Source of the DNA: Achatina immaculata
Taxonomy: Eukaryota > Mollusca > Gastropoda > Stylommatophora > Achatinidae
Length of the DNA: 64,000 bases
Direction of reading: 5' to 3'
Assembly: GCA_009760885.1 (NCBI GenBank)
Contig: CM019693.1
Coordinates: 47,870,751-47,934,750, forward strand
This document shows, in pieces, positions 45,080 to 57,082 of the stretch (positions within the stretch are counted from its first letter, which is position 1; each line of letters begins with the position of its first letter). Under the pieces are notes generated by a model. It did not search any database, was not told the origin of the DNA, and saw only the letters and a program-made list of their open reading frames with translations. A program made the translations under genes and the position numbers.

Positions 45080-45328
45080 AATTAATACTTAGGGTTCTTT
45101 TAAAAAGTAGGAACACCTTTGTTCATCAACAAAGAAGCACTGAGAGATATAACATTTCGACTTAACACCTTAGCCATAAAAAACGTATGACAAAGCAAAG
45201 AATAGTAAAAGGAAAGGAAATGTTTCCTGTATGCTGTTACATGTTACATAAAATGTTACATATATGTGTATAGCAAAAAGGAGTTGAGGAAACACAGGGT
45301 ACTTACTGTGTCACTGGTATGATTCTGT

Positions 45329-45600
45329 GTGGAAAGTATGTTTGTTAAATTTTGTAAATGTAAAGTTATGTGTGTGGAAAGTATGTTTGTTAAATTTTGT
45401 AAATGTAAAGTTCTGTGTGTGGAAAGTAAGTTTGTAAAAGATTGTAAATGTAAAGTTATGTGTGTGGAAAGTATGTTTGTTAAATTTTGTAAATGTAAAG
45501 TTATGTGTGTGGAAAGTATGTTTGTTAAATTTTGTAAATGTAAAGTTATGTGTGTGGAAAGTATGTTTGTAAAAGATTGTAAATGTAAAGTTCTGTGGGT
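45329..45600. repeat. 45-bp minisatellite, six copies
   Basis: GTATGTTTGTTAAATTTTGT then AAATGTAAAGTTATGTGTGT and GGAAA, 45 bp apart. 45 is a multiple of three, so a 15-residue repeat stays open on the plus strand (45,329-45,628) and two frames stay open on the minus strand. I treat these as by-products of the period. Confidence 0.96.
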
Positions 45601-45821
45601 CGTGATATTTATAGATGCAGTCACCTAGTCTGATGTCTGTCTGCCCAGTGTATTTACCCCAAACATTTTGCACATATTGGCATAATATACGTCACTGGAC
45701 ACTCATGAGGATCTCTTATTTTGTGTGAGGACAGTTTTGAAGACGGTGACCGTTCCTATCTTACAGGCCAGGTGACAAAAAGAAGGCAGCTGCACTTTCT
45801 TTATTTAGAAAAAGTGCCATT

Positions 45822-46115
45822 TCTCTTAAGATGAATGTATAGTAAGGTTTGAATATATATTTCAGTTTTATGAGTATATTTTTTTTCTTAAGATATATGT
45901 ATAGTAAGGTTTGATTATACTTTCGGTTTTATGAGTATTTTTGTTTCTTAAGATGAATGTATTGTAAGGTTTGATTACAGTTTCAGTTTTATTAGTATAA
46001 TTTTTTCTTAAGATGAATGTATAGTAAGGTTTTATTATACTTTCAATTTTTTTAGTATTTTTTTTCTTAAGATGAATTTATAGTAAGGTTTGATTATACT
46101 TTCAGTTTTATGAGT
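45822..46115. repeat. about 60-bp tandem repeat, five copies
   Basis: TTCTTAAGATGAATGTATAG followed by TAAGGTTTGATTATACTTTC and AGTTTTATGAGTAT, with variable T-runs between units. Confidence 0.94.
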
Positions 46116-46174
46116 ATATTAAACCTGAGCTTGCTGCAACTTTGTCTTTGTCTGCATCACCATTTTTCTTTCCT

Positions 46175-46745
46175 GTGATGTATCTCTCGATTCATGTATC
46201 TGCCTAATGATGTATCTCTCTATTCGTGTATCTGTCTAGTGATGGTATCTCTCTATTCATTTATCTGTCTAGTGATGTATATCTCTATTCATGCATCTAT
46301 CTAGTGATGTATCTTTATATTGATGTATCTGTCTAGTGATGTATCTCTCTATTCATGTATCTGTCTAGTGATGTATATCTCTATTCATGTATTTGTCTAG
46401 TGATGTATCTCTCTATTCATGTATCTGTCTAATGATGTATCTCTTTATTCATGTATATGTCTAGTGATGTAGCTCTCTATTCATGTATCTGTCTAGTGAT
46501 GTATATCTATTCATGTATCTGTCTAGTGATGTATCTCTATTCATGTATCTGTCTAGTGATGTATCTCTATTCATGTATCTGTCTAGTGATGTATCTCTAT
46601 TCATGTATCTGTCTAGTACTGTATATCTATTCATGTATCTGTCTAGTGATGTATCTCTATTCATGTATCTGTCTAGTGATGTATCTCTATTCATGTATCT
46701 GTCTAGTGATATATCTCTATTCATGTATCTGTCTAGTGATGTATC
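46175..46745. repeat. 30-bp minisatellite
   Basis: About 18 units of TATTCATGTATCTGTCTAGT plus GATGTATCTC. The left copies are 32-33 bp and irregular; from 46,500 they are exactly 30 bp. Open frames on both strands (46,451-46,768; 46,461-46,724) follow from the period. Confidence 0.96.
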
Positions 46746-46821
46746 TTTTAGTTTCTTTTAGCTTTTAGTTTCGAGTCTCCTACCGTGAGGACGTGTTTTT
46801 TCCCAGCTCTGAATTCTCGGA

Positions 46822-47050
46822 TGTTCTATGTGGTTCTACAAGGAAATGTTCTATGTTGTTCTACAAGGAAATGTTCTATGTGGTTCTACAAGGAAATATT
46901 CTATGTGGTTCTAAAAGGAAATTTTTCTATGTGGTTTTAGAAGGAAATGTTCTATGTGGTTCTACAAGGAAATGTTCTATGTCGTTCTACGGAAATGTTC
47001 TATGTCGTTCTATAAGGAAATGTTCTATGTCGTTCTACAAGGAAATGTGT
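46822..47050. repeat. 25-bp minisatellite
   Basis: About nine units of TTCTATGTGGTTCTACAAGG plus AAATG, with GTGG changing to GTCG in the right half. Confidence 0.95.
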
Positions 47051-47439
47051 ATTGAAACTTATAGCAGTCTGTTCATCTTGTGATCGTGATTACGATGAAT
47101 GTTGCTAGAAATATAAATTGTGTGTTTTTTCTTGGATAATTCCAGAAATATCGTACGTTGTTTTCATCACTTATTAATCAACTATTTTCGCTTTATTTCA
47201 CACGTGGAGAAGCGTGGCCCGGCTAATCCGTTGACTAAACAAAGCCAGGGTCAGACAATGGGCGCGCCAAACTATTGTTCCCCTGCTGTAAGTACTTACA
47301 CGTAAGATGATAACGTGTGAGGAAGAGGAACTATGTGAGATTACGAGGACGTGTAGTCGCTGTGATGGACTACGGTCCACGGCGTCTAAAAACTACACGC
47401 TTAATAAAAAAAGAAGGCCATGGAGGCTAAACTCCGACG
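47051..47439. other. unassigned stretch
   Basis: No gene is recognised. The sequence is less AT-rich than most of the window (GGCGCGCC at about 47,261). Confidence 0.5.
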
Positions 47440-47728
47440 GTGCGGCAACCAGCCTGGGGTGACTATAAAGAAGTCTAACGAGGGACAATGTGTTACCAGC
47501 CTGGGGTGACTATAAAGAAGTCTAACGAGGGACAATGTGTTACCAGCCTGGGGTGACTATAAAGAAGTCTGAGGGACAATGTGTTATTAGCCTGGGGTGA
47601 CTATAAAGAAGTCTAACGAGGGACAATGTGTTACCAGCCTGGGGTGACTATAAAGAAGTCTAACGAGGGACAATGTGTTATTAGCCTGGGGTGACTATAA
47701 AGAAGTCTAACGAGGGACAATGTGTTAC
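47440..47728. repeat. 47-bp minisatellite, six copies
   Basis: ACCAGCCTGGGGTGACTATA plus AAGAAGTCTAACGAGGGACA and ATGTGTT, 47 bp apart. One unit lacks TAAC and two read TTATTAGCC. It ends exactly where LINE F-like coding sequence starts. Confidence 0.96.
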
Positions 47729-47734
47729 CGTCTC

Positions 47735-49125
47735 CTTTCACAGTACTCTTCAATACGAGAGTATAAAGCAAGCCATGGACGGTATCACACCCTAAATGAA
47801 AAACGGACAGACAAAGATGGCGGAAATGTAGAAAATATAATAAAAGTGCAAGCTCTTACCATTCACTTATACCACACCAAAAAAAAAGTGTTGGTACAAG
47901 GTACAGCTGAGACTGTTGATTCCTGGTTGTCTGATGAGTACAGTCTTTTGCAAAAATCAGTCACCAGGACAGAAATATCAGCTAACGTGCGTTATGCTCA
48001 AGACCTCTTCTAGCTTTACTTGGCTGCCAGGATATCACACTTGACGCAACAGAAGCTAGTCTCGAGAACATGGCAGGAGACCAGCTGAACAATCCTGACA
48101 CCGAACATGTGGGAGTTGTCATGTCAGAGTCGACATCTACACATACTGATGACCACACAGAGCAGCAAGTAACTACCATTGTGCAGAAATCACAAGATCC
48201 TTGTCTACATACTACTATCATGTGCATCACAAACCACACTTGTCCAGAGTCACTTGATGATCGAAGTTCTCTGGAAACATCAACTTCTGGCGAAGGGCCA
48301 TCAGTTCCTTTTAGCCAGGAAGTAATAAATGCTGTCAAGGAATTGGTAAAGACCCTCATCAAAGACATGGCTGGTGAAATAAAACAGTATCTCAGCAGCG
48401 AAAGTGACAGTCTCAGGAGAGAAATCTTCAAAATGAAATAAGCAGCCTAATTAACTGGAACAATAACAACAGAATGCTCATAAACACCAGCAAACCAAAA
48501 TCCATGCTCATTACAACAAGACATAAATTAACAAATTCACCACAACAACACTACAGCTCCAGGCTGGAACTTCGCAGATAAAGGATGTTAGTGAATATAA
48601 AACTATAGGTCTTATGATTGACCACCACCTCAGCTGGAATCATCATGTAGACAATTTAACCAAACAAACTGCACAAACATTTACCAGTTTACTCAAATTA
48701 AACATTTTCTTGACGTAGACACCAGAAAAATATACTACATATCACATACAAACACACTGGACTACTTCTCCGCAGTCTGGAATGGTTGTTCCATGTCAAA
48801 CATGAAAAACTGTACTCACTTCATAAACGAGCAGTAAAACTTATAGATGACAAACATGCAGCACATATTACAAATAAGGACAAACATCTTGATATTCTAC
48901 CCCTCAAAAAGAGATTTCTTTTCAACAAGGCTAAGTTAATTCAAAAAATTCTATCGCGCAATGCTCCACCCTATCTGTGGTCGTTGTTCAAATCCAACCC
49001 AAAACACAGTCAACGCATTACCAATTGTATTCTCCCAAAACCAAAGCTTGACATGTTTAAAAAAATGATTCTCTTACTCAGCTGCCTACCAATTCACGTA
49101 AAACTTATAAGTAAAATTCGTTTTG
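47735..49125 (+). pseudogene. internally deleted LINE ('LINE F', CR1/Jockey-like)
   Basis: The right part (48,440-49,125) encodes the end of a reverse transcriptase across several frames: NEISSLINWNNNNRMLINTS, KPKSMLITTRHK, YKTIGLMIDHHLSWNHHVDN, DTRKIYYISHTNTLDYFSAV and HKRAVKLIDD (48,786-49,178 frame). This matches the post-catalytic region of CR1/Jockey-type LINEs (W-N-x-H-V, D-Y-x-x-x-V-W). The left part (47,735-48,441) encodes VLVQGTAETVDSWLSDEYSL and an acidic, coiled stretch (48,070-48,441), which I take as the N-terminal or ORF1 region. The catalytic RT core is missing, so a deletion appears to join the two parts near 48,440. Confidence 0.78.
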
Positions 49126-49127
49126 AT

Positions 49128-49735
49128 CGCACAACTAAAAGCCAAAGTGCTCAGTGGAAGTCATCATCATCAGCATAAAGCAAAAAATTTCGTCTTCGAA
49201 AGTCGAAAGTGAAGACACTGTTGGTATGCTTCTAAGACAGCAAAGGAGTTATTCACAAAGAATTTATTCCAGAGGGACAGACTGTCACTGCTAAAGTTTA
49301 TGTAAGTATTTTGAAACGCCTATTGAAAGGATTCTCCGAGTCAGACCCAAGTATTCAACACCTGGCAGTTTTTTCCTTCTTCATGATAATGCACCGGCTC
49401 ACCGGGCGGTAGTTGTACAGGAATTTTTGGCTTAAAAAACAAGTGTGTGTTCTCAACCATCCACCCTGTTCCACAGATGTGCCTACCTGCGATTATTTCC
49501 TATTCTCAAAATAAAGTTAAAAGGACGCTTCTTTGATGATACTGACTACATCCAAAGGGCCGTAACATCGAGTTTAAGGGCCATACCAACAGAACTGCAA
49601 AGTTCATTTTAGTGCCACTCACTGCATCAATGCACAAGGGGCTTACTTTGAATAAAATAGAGGCTATATCTTCATCTGTTGTTTATTTTATTTTTTATGT
49701 AATTAATCTCATTATTTAATTGTCGGACCTTGTAT
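49128..49735 (+). pseudogene. mariner transposase C-terminal half
   Basis: Reads SQSAQWKSSSS, KKFRLRKSKVKTLLV, DSKGVIHKEFIPEGQTVTAK, then LLHDNAPAHRAVVVQEFLA with the second catalytic Asp (codon at 49,384), and in a shifted frame STDVPTCDYFLFS with the third Asp of the D,D34D triad. KLKGRFFDDTDYIQ and SSLRAIPTELQSS follow. The half with the first Asp is absent, and the fusion to LINE F near 49,125 is abrupt. Complementary in extent to the 34,725 copy, but a separate insertion. Confidence 0.87.
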
Positions 49736-49744
49736 AAATCTCAT

Positions 49745-50155
49745 TGACATAGTGTTTGTTACATCTTCCTTCATTCACTATGACAATCAGTAAGTGTTCA
49801 TTTGTTACATCTCTCATCATTCATTCTGACAGTCAGCATTAGTTTGTTATATCTTCCTTCTTTCACTATGACAGTCAGTAAGTATTAGTTTGTTATATCT
49901 CCCATCATTCATTCTGACATTCAGCATTAGTTTGTTACATCTTCCTTCATTCACTATGACAGTCAGTAAGTATTAGTTTGTTTTATCTCCCATCATTCAT
50001 TCTGACAGTCAGCATTAGTTTGTTATATCTTCCTTCATTCACTATGACAGTCAGTAAGTATTAGTTTGTTACATCTCCCATCATTCATTCTGACAGTCAG
50101 CATTAGTTTGTTACATCTATCATTCACTCTAACAGTCATATTAGTTTGTTACATG
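49745..50155. repeat. 88-bp (2 x 44) tandem repeat
   Basis: CATCATTCATTCTGACAGTC recurs every 88 bp (49,815, 49,903, 49,991), alternating with the related half-unit CTTCATTCACTATGACAGTC. It is a dimeric minisatellite. Confidence 0.94.
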
Positions 50156-50799
50156 TAAACTAACTACATAAAGAAAATAAGTAAAATATAAAATGATAAA
50201 TCTTTTACTTTCACTTCACATCCACATGCTTAACAGTATCAAATAGGTAAAATAATGATGTGTGGTTGTTTTCATGTAAGAAGGACTGCCATGACAAACA
50301 AACTAAAGGATGGATGGATGGATGGATGGATGGATGGATGGATGGATGGATGGATGGATGGATGGATGAATGAAGATAGCTGAATAGACAGACAATATTC
50401 ATTTTATCAAAGATCCTATTTAAAATAACTAACAACCGGTTCATTTCATTTTGTTCTAAGAATATGGACACGCTAATCAAATATTATAATCTGGGACGCG
50501 GCTCATATTTTCTAGATAAAGCTTAAGTGTCAGAGAGTAGATGAAAATCGCCGCTGCATATAAAAACAATAAATCTCAGTTTTTAAAACCCGCTTTCTGA
50601 ACACACTTAAGAAGGAATTATGGGAACACCAAAAACTGAACCATGAAATATTTCCGCTATAACGGTTTTATTTTTACAAAATCCCAGTTTTCTTACATGC
50701 GCGAGAACTTCCTGTTTCTGCAGAAACTGAAACTATGCAAGAATTTAACTCTCACATTTCTACATTTACAAACTTTGGTTTCTCATATCCGTCCTATGT
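50156..50799. other. unassigned stretch with (GGAT)n
   Basis: Contains the (GGAT)n run at 50,308-50,368. Nothing else is recognised. Confidence 0.6.
50308..50368. repeat. (GGAT)n microsatellite
   Basis: About 15 uninterrupted GGAT units. Confidence 0.98.
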
Positions 50800-51515
50800 T
50801 TTCTGATTGTATGATTAGGTCTTGATCTCCGTACTATGTTTTCAGATTGTCTGATTAATTCTCTAATCTCCGTTCTATGTTTTCAGACTGTCTGATTAAG
50901 TCTCTGATCTCTGTCCTATGTTTTAAGATTGTCTGATTATGCCTCTGATCTCTGTCCTATGTTTTCAGATTGTTTGATTAAGTCTCTGATCTCTGTCCTA
51001 TGTTTTCAGATTGTTTGATTAAGTCTCTGATCTCTGTCCTATGTTTTCAGATTGTTTGATTAATTCTCTGATCTCCGTCCTATGTTTTAAGAATGTCTGA
51101 TTAATTCTCTGATCTCTGTCCTATGTTTTCAGATTGTCTGATTAAGTCTCTGATCTCTGTCTATGTTTTCAGATTGTCTGATTAAGTCTCTGATCTCTGT
51201 CCTATGTTTTCAGATTGTCTGATTAAGTCTCTGATCTCTGTCTATGTTTTCAGATTGTCTGATTAAGTCTCTGATCTCTGTCCTATGTTTTCAGATTGTC
51301 TGATTAAGTCTCTGATCTCTGTCTATGTTTTCAGATTGTCTGATTAAGTCTCTGATCTCTGTCTATGTTTTCAGATTGTCTGATTAAGTCTCTGATCTCT
51401 GTCTATGTTTTCAGATTGTCTGATTAAGTCTCTGATCTCTGTCTATGTTTTCAGATTGTCTGATTAAGTCTCTGATCTCTGTCCTATGTTTTCAGATTGT
51501 CTGATTAAGTCTTGA
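50800..51515. repeat. 39/40-bp minisatellite
   Basis: About 18 units of CAGATTGTCTGATTAAGTCT plus CTGATCTCTGTCCTATGTTT. Units with GTCCTATG (40 bp) and GTCTATG (39 bp) are mixed. It is most homogeneous at 51,120-51,510. Confidence 0.96.
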
Positions 51516-52084
51516 CTAAACTCAAGCTTGCACGTAATACTCGTATAAAGGAAATAATCTTCCGCGTGAACTTCACAACTCCCTGTGTTCTCTGTGTTCT
51601 CAGTGTTCTCTTAAATCTGTTGAAGTGGCTCTTTCCGTCAGTTTATAGAACAAGTACAACAAAGTTCAGTTATTTAAAAATAATCAAATCTTTAAAGTAG
51701 TTATGAAAATGAAATATGAAAACAACAGCCACGTGTAACACGTAATCAGTGTCTGGCAATAGAACCACTCCCTACAAACATGGCGGTTCAAGCAATTTAG
51801 AAACTAAATCAAGTAATTTGTTTGAGAACTGTGTTGACCTGTGTATCACATAATAATATTCCAAGAAATGTGTCTGTGTTAGGGGGGGGGGGGAAGAAGA
51901 AAGGAGAGAGATAGTTTATAGTTTATATTTTATAGTTTATAATCTGGTCTTCATCATTGCAGTCCGGACATAGGAAAGAGATAAGGTTAATATGTTTGCT
52001 TTGTTGGTGAAGATTTAACTTACAGAGAAGTTTAGTGAGCAGAGTTCAAAACATGCAACAGGACATTTGGAAGTAATAATCAAA
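51516..52084. other. unassigned stretch
   Basis: No gene is recognised. Holds a run of G at about 51,882 and a short TTTATAGTTTATA repeat at about 51,915. Confidence 0.55.
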
Positions 52085-52371
52085 TTGTTGATATGTGTGA
52101 GTGTTTGTGCGTTATGTGTGTGTGTGAGTGTCTGTGTGAGACTGCGGGTGTCTCTGTGTTATATCTACGTGTGGGTGTTTGTGTGTTATAAGTATGAATG
52201 GGTGTCTGTGAGTGTCTGTGCGTTGTATGTATGTGTAGATGTTTCTTTGTTATGTGTATATGTGGGTGTCTGTGCGTTATATGTGTGTGTAACTGTGGAT
52301 TATATGTATGCATGGGTGTCTGTGAATGTTCATGCGTTATGTGTGTGTGTGTGTGGGGGGGGGGGGGGGGA
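52085..52371. repeat. GT-rich degenerate repeat ending in (GT)n and poly-G
   Basis: Irregular TGTGTGGGTGTCTGTG words run into (GT)n at about 52,340-52,355 and then about 14 G. Open frames on both strands reflect strand-biased composition. Confidence 0.9.
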
Positions 52372-52509
52372 GGTCCGACGGAGTGCGAGGGTGAAGAGAA
52401 GGCGAGTCCTTGACAAATTATTAAATTCTTTTCTGAAGGACTCAGATTCTGCGAGTTCATTTGAAATTTCGTCAGTGACACCTGTCTGAAGATTTCTAAG
52501 TCGTCTTTT

Positions 52510-53832
52510 CGATGTCCTTTCTTTTACGACGAGTCGAACTGTGGCTGACTACCAAGCTTTTCTTTAAGATCGTAAAGTTATGTCTGATTACCAGGCTTTT
52601 ATTTAAGATGAGTCAAATTATGTCTGATTAACAGGATTTCTTTAGGATGAGCCAGATTATGACTGACTACCAGGCTTTTCTTTAGGATGAGCCAAATTAT
52701 GTCTGATTACCAGGCTTTTCTTTAGGATGAGCCAAATTATGGCTGACTACCAGGCTTTTCTTTAGGATGAGTCAAATTATGTCTGATTACCTGGTTTTTC
52801 TTTAGGATGAGCCAAATTATGTCTGATTAACAGGCTTTTCTTTAGGATGAGCCAAATTATGTCTGATTACCAGGCTTTTCTTTAAGATGAGTCAAATTAT
52901 GTCTGATTACCAGACTTTTCTCTAATATGAGTCAAATTATGTCTGATTACCAAGCTTTCCTTTAAGATAATTAAAATTATGTCTGACTACCAAGTTGTTC
53001 TTTAACATAAGCAAAATTGTGGCTGATTATCAAGCTTTTCTTTAAGATGAGCCAAATTATGGCTGACTACCAGGCTTTTCTTTCGGATTAGCCAAATTAT
53101 GTCTGACTACCAAGATGTTCTTTAAGATGAGCCAAATTATGTCTGATTACCAGGCTTTTCTTTAGGATGAGCCAAATTATGTCTGTCTACCAAACTGTTC
53201 TTTAAGATGAGCCAAATTATGTCTGATTAACAGGCTTTTCTTTAGGATGAGCCAAATTATGTCTGTCTACCAAGCTTTACTTTAAGATGAGCCAAATTAT
53301 GACTGACTACAAGGCTTTTCTTTAGGATGAGCCACATTATTTCTGTCTACCAGGCTTTTCTTTGGAATGAGCCAAATTATGGCTGACTACCAGGCTTTTC
53401 ATTAAGATGAACCAAATTATGGCTGACTACCAGGCTTTTCTTTAAGAGGAGTCAAATTATGTCTGATTACCAGGTTTTTCTTTAGGATGAGCCAATTATA
53501 GCTGACTACCAAGCTTTTCTTTAGGATGAGCCAAATTATGTCTGACTATCAAGCTTTTCTTTAAGATGAGTCAAATTATGTCTGATTACCAGGATTGTCT
53601 TTAAGATGAGTCAAATTATGTGTGATTATCAGGCTTTTCTTTAAGATGAGTCAACTGATTACCAAGCTTTTCTTTAAGATAAGTAAAATTATGTCTGACT
53701 CCCAAGTTTTTCTTTAACATAAGTAAAATTATATCTGACTACCAAGCTTTTCTTTAAGATAAATAAAATTATGTCTGACTACGAAGCTTTTCTTTAAAGT
53801 AAATAAAATTATGTCTGACTACCAAGCTTTTC
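52510..53832. repeat. 40-bp minisatellite hosting LINE B
   Basis: About 33 units of GCCAAATTATGTCTGATTAC plus CAGGCTTTTCTTTAGGATGA. The same array continues at 54,565-54,877 and 56,184-56,496 on the other side of the LINE B copies. Confidence 0.97.
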
Positions 53833-54564
53833 AAGAACTGATTATGTCAGTCCGTAAGAACAGTTAAAGGAAAACCTCTGTCTTAATGCAAAGAAAACTA
53901 AATTGATGACAACTGACAAAACAAACAAGGCAGCTGAAATATGTATCAATGAGGAAAAACTGGACGAAGTGGATAGTTTTGAATATCTTTTATCACTACT
54001 AACTAATAATGGAGATACAATGAGGGAAATTAAAAGGAGGACATCTTTCGCTCTTCAGAAAGTAAAACAACTAAAAATCTGTGGAGAGGAGCAGACAGAA
54101 CAACAAAAATAAGATTTTTAAGGGCATGCATCTTTCCCATTGCAACATATGCCTGTGAGACCTGGACACTTAACAAAACAGCTGATAAACACATAAATGC
54201 CTTTTAATGTAAATGCTACAGATGCGTGGACACAAAAAAGAACAAATATATCTATACTACAAGAACTTAATACTGAAGAAGGCAGGCTAGGAAAGAGGAT
54301 TAAAGAGAGAAAATTTAAATATTTTGGACACACTAAACGTTATGATAATCTAGAGAAAACTAACTGTATTAGAAGGGTACATAATGGGAAAATGAAAGAG
54401 AGGAAGACCAAGGCGAAGATGGCTGCAAGACGTCGTTGGTGATCTGCAAATGGATACATCAGCGGCAGGCCATCTTGCTCACAACCGAGAGGCCTACAGT
54501 ATTGCTGTATGGGAGGCAAGGCAAAGTTCCGCAAGGGACATGCACATGAATGAATGAATGAATG
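53833..54564 (+). pseudogene. LINE B 3' fragment inserted in the 40-bp minisatellite
   Basis: Encodes, in shifting frames, NAKKTKLMTTDKTNKAAEIC, VDSFEYLLSLLTNNGDTM, FPIATYACETWTLNKTADKH, YFGHTKRYDNLEKTN and a degraded G-R-P...W block. It ends in IAVWEARQSSARDMHMNE-like sequence with an (ATGA)n tail at 54,545-54,564. This is the part of a LINE after the catalytic core. It is flanked by minisatellite words ACCAAGCTTTTC and ACCAAGTTTTTC, which would fit a 12-bp target duplication. Confidence 0.87.
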
Positions 54565-54877
54565 AACCAAGTTTTTCTTTAAGATAAGTAAAATTATGTA
54601 TGACTACCAAGATTTTCTTTAAGATAAATAAAATTATGGCTGACTACCAAGCTTTTCTTTAAGATAAGTAAAATTATGTCTGACTACCAAGCTGTTCTTT
54701 AACATAAATAAAATTATGTCTGATTACCAAGCTTTTCCTGTAGATAAATAAAATTATGTATGACTACCAAGATTTTCTTTAAGATAAGTAAAATTATGGC
54801 TGACTAGCAAGCTTTTCTTTAAGATAAGTAAAATTATGTCTGACTACCAAGGCTTTCTTTAAGATAAGTAAAATTAT
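54565..54877. repeat. 40-bp minisatellite, right of LINE B
   Basis: Eight units of the AAGATAAGTAAAATTATGTC / TGACTACCAAGCTTTTCTTT variant, also present at 56,184-56,496. Confidence 0.95.
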
Positions 54878-55200
54878 GTTTGACAAGTTCTCATTTCTCG
54901 CCGGAGTTGATGTTGTTGGGTTCACAGACCTTTTGATAAGATCTTCTACAAGATCCATCCATGATTTGCCCCTTTTTAGTCTGTCACCCTTTTCTTTTAG
55001 GAGCTCTTGTTACAATGGTTTCTCCTTATCTGTCCTTATCTTCAGTTATGCTCGTGACCTCCATCTTGATCCTATGATTCATGGTTGGGAGATCAAGGAG
55101 GTATCTCATCGCTACACAGGACGTGTCTCTAGTTCATCTCTAGATAATGCCAAAGGAATACTGCTCATGGTTAAGGAGATGCGACTTATGTAAATCTTCT
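54878..55200 (-). other. unrecognised block, possible LINE 3' relic
   Basis: The minus strand holds an open run KRGKSWMDLVEDLIKRSVNP, then TTSTPARNENLS. The first part vaguely resembles the R-G-x..W-x-D-L-V-E pattern of LINE C-termini. The plus-strand frame of 105 residues at 54,876-55,193 has no familiar motif. It is duplicated at 56,497-56,819. I cannot decide its nature. Confidence 0.3.
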
Positions 55201-55605
55201 GAGTGAAATGAAATTGTTGTTAAAATCCCACTGAATGCCACTGATTATACAGGAGAGGAAATTCTGCATGGACCGTGCGTGCGGCTCATGTTTTTCTTGA
55301 AGGTCCAGTCCCTGGGAATGTTAGGGGATAAAATTTTTTATCAGTTTAGAGTTAGGTTTTGTCGTGCTAGGACGTGTTGTTTTAGTTAGTAAAGTAACTA
55401 CAGATCTAGTGATTGCCAGCGTCGGTTAGAGTGTTTGTGAAGAAGAGTTTTCTTGTACAGGAATACTGTTGGGATTTCCAACACATGTGACACAAATAAT
55501 ATCACTAATGTATCTAGATCAACAGCCAGCAGTAAAAATAAATGGTGAAACAACAACTTGGTTTGACAAAAAGCAAGGGGTCTCTCAGGGATGCATTACT
55601 GTTAG

Positions 55606-56183
55606 CTTTTATCACTACTAACTAATAATGGAGATACAATGAGGGAAATTAAAAGGAGGACATCTTTCGCTCTTCAGAAAGTAAAACAACTAAAAATCTG
55701 TGGAGAGGAGCAGACAGAACAACAAAAATAAGATTTTTAAGGGCATGCATCTTTCCCATTGCAACATATGCCTGTGAGACCTGGACACTTAACAAAACAG
55801 CTGATAAACACATAAATGCCTTTTAATGTAAATGCTACAGATGCGTGGACACAAAAAAGAACAAATATATCTATACTACAAGAACTTAATACTGAAGAAG
55901 GCAGGCTAGGAAAGAGGATTAAAGAGAGAAAATTTAAATATTTTGGACACACTAAACGTTATGATAATCTAGAGAAAACTAACTGTATTAGAAGGGTACA
56001 TAATGGGAAAATGAAAGAGAGGAAGACCAAGGCGAAGATGGCTGCAAGACGTCGTTGGTGATCTGCAAATGGATACATCAGCGGCAGGCCATCTTGCTCA
56101 CAACCGAGAGGCCTACAGTATTGCTGTATGGGAGGCAAGGCAAAGTTCCGCAAGGGACATGCACATGAATGAATGAATGAATG
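55606..56183 (+). pseudogene. LINE B 3' fragment, duplicated copy
   Basis: Same as 53,987-54,564, created by the 1,619-bp duplication and not by a second insertion. Confidence 0.9.
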
Positions 56184-57082
56184 AACCAAGTTTTTCTTTA
56201 AGATAAGTAAAATTATGTATGACTACCAAGATTTTCTTTAAGATAAATAAAATTATGGCTGACTACCAAGCTTTTCTTTAAGATAAGTAAAATTATGTCT
56301 GACTACCAAGCTGTTCTTTAACATAAATAAAATTATGTCTGATTACCAAGCTTTTCCTGTAGATAAATAAAATTATGTATGACTACCAAGATTTTCTTTA
56401 AGATAAGTAAAATTATGGCTGACTAGCAAGCTTTTCTTTAAGATAAGTAAAATTATGTCTGACTACCAAGGCTTTCTTTAAGATAAGTAAAATTATGTTT
56501 GACAAGTTCTCATTTCTCGCCGGAGTTGATGTTGTTGGGTTCACAGACCTTTTGATAAGATCTTCTACAAGATCCATCCATGATTTGCCCCTTTTTAGTC
56601 TGTCACCCTTTTCTTTTAGGAGCTCTTGTTACAATGGTTTCTCCTTATCTGTCCTTATCTTCAGTTATGCTCGTGACCTCCATCTTGATCCTATGATTCA
56701 TGGTTGGGAGATCAAGGAGGTATCTCATCGCTACACAGGACGTGTCTCTAGTTCATCTCTAGATAATGCCAAAGGAATACTGCTCATGGTTAAGGAGATG
56801 CGACTTATGTAAATCTTCTGAGTGAAATGAAATTGTTGTTAAAATCCCACTGAATGCCACTGATTATACAGGAGAGGAAATTCTGCATGGACCGTGCGTG
56901 CGGCTCATGTTTTTCTTGAAGGTCCAGTCCCTGGGAATGTTAGGGGATAAAATTTTTTATCAGTTTAGAGTTAGGTTTTGTCGTGCTAGGACGTGTTGTT
57001 TTAGTTAGTAAAGTAACTACAGATCTAGTGATTGCCAGCGTCGGTTAGAGTGTTTGTGAAGAAGAGTTTTCTTGTACAGGAA

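Noticed and set aside
46451..46768. repeat proteins from the 30-bp array
   Set aside because: The period is divisible by three and the unit lacks stops; both strands are open to a similar extent, which argues against selection on either.
52067..52489. 140-residue Cys/Val-rich open frame
   Set aside because: It is translated GT-rich simple repeat running into poly-G, with an equally long frame on the other strand.
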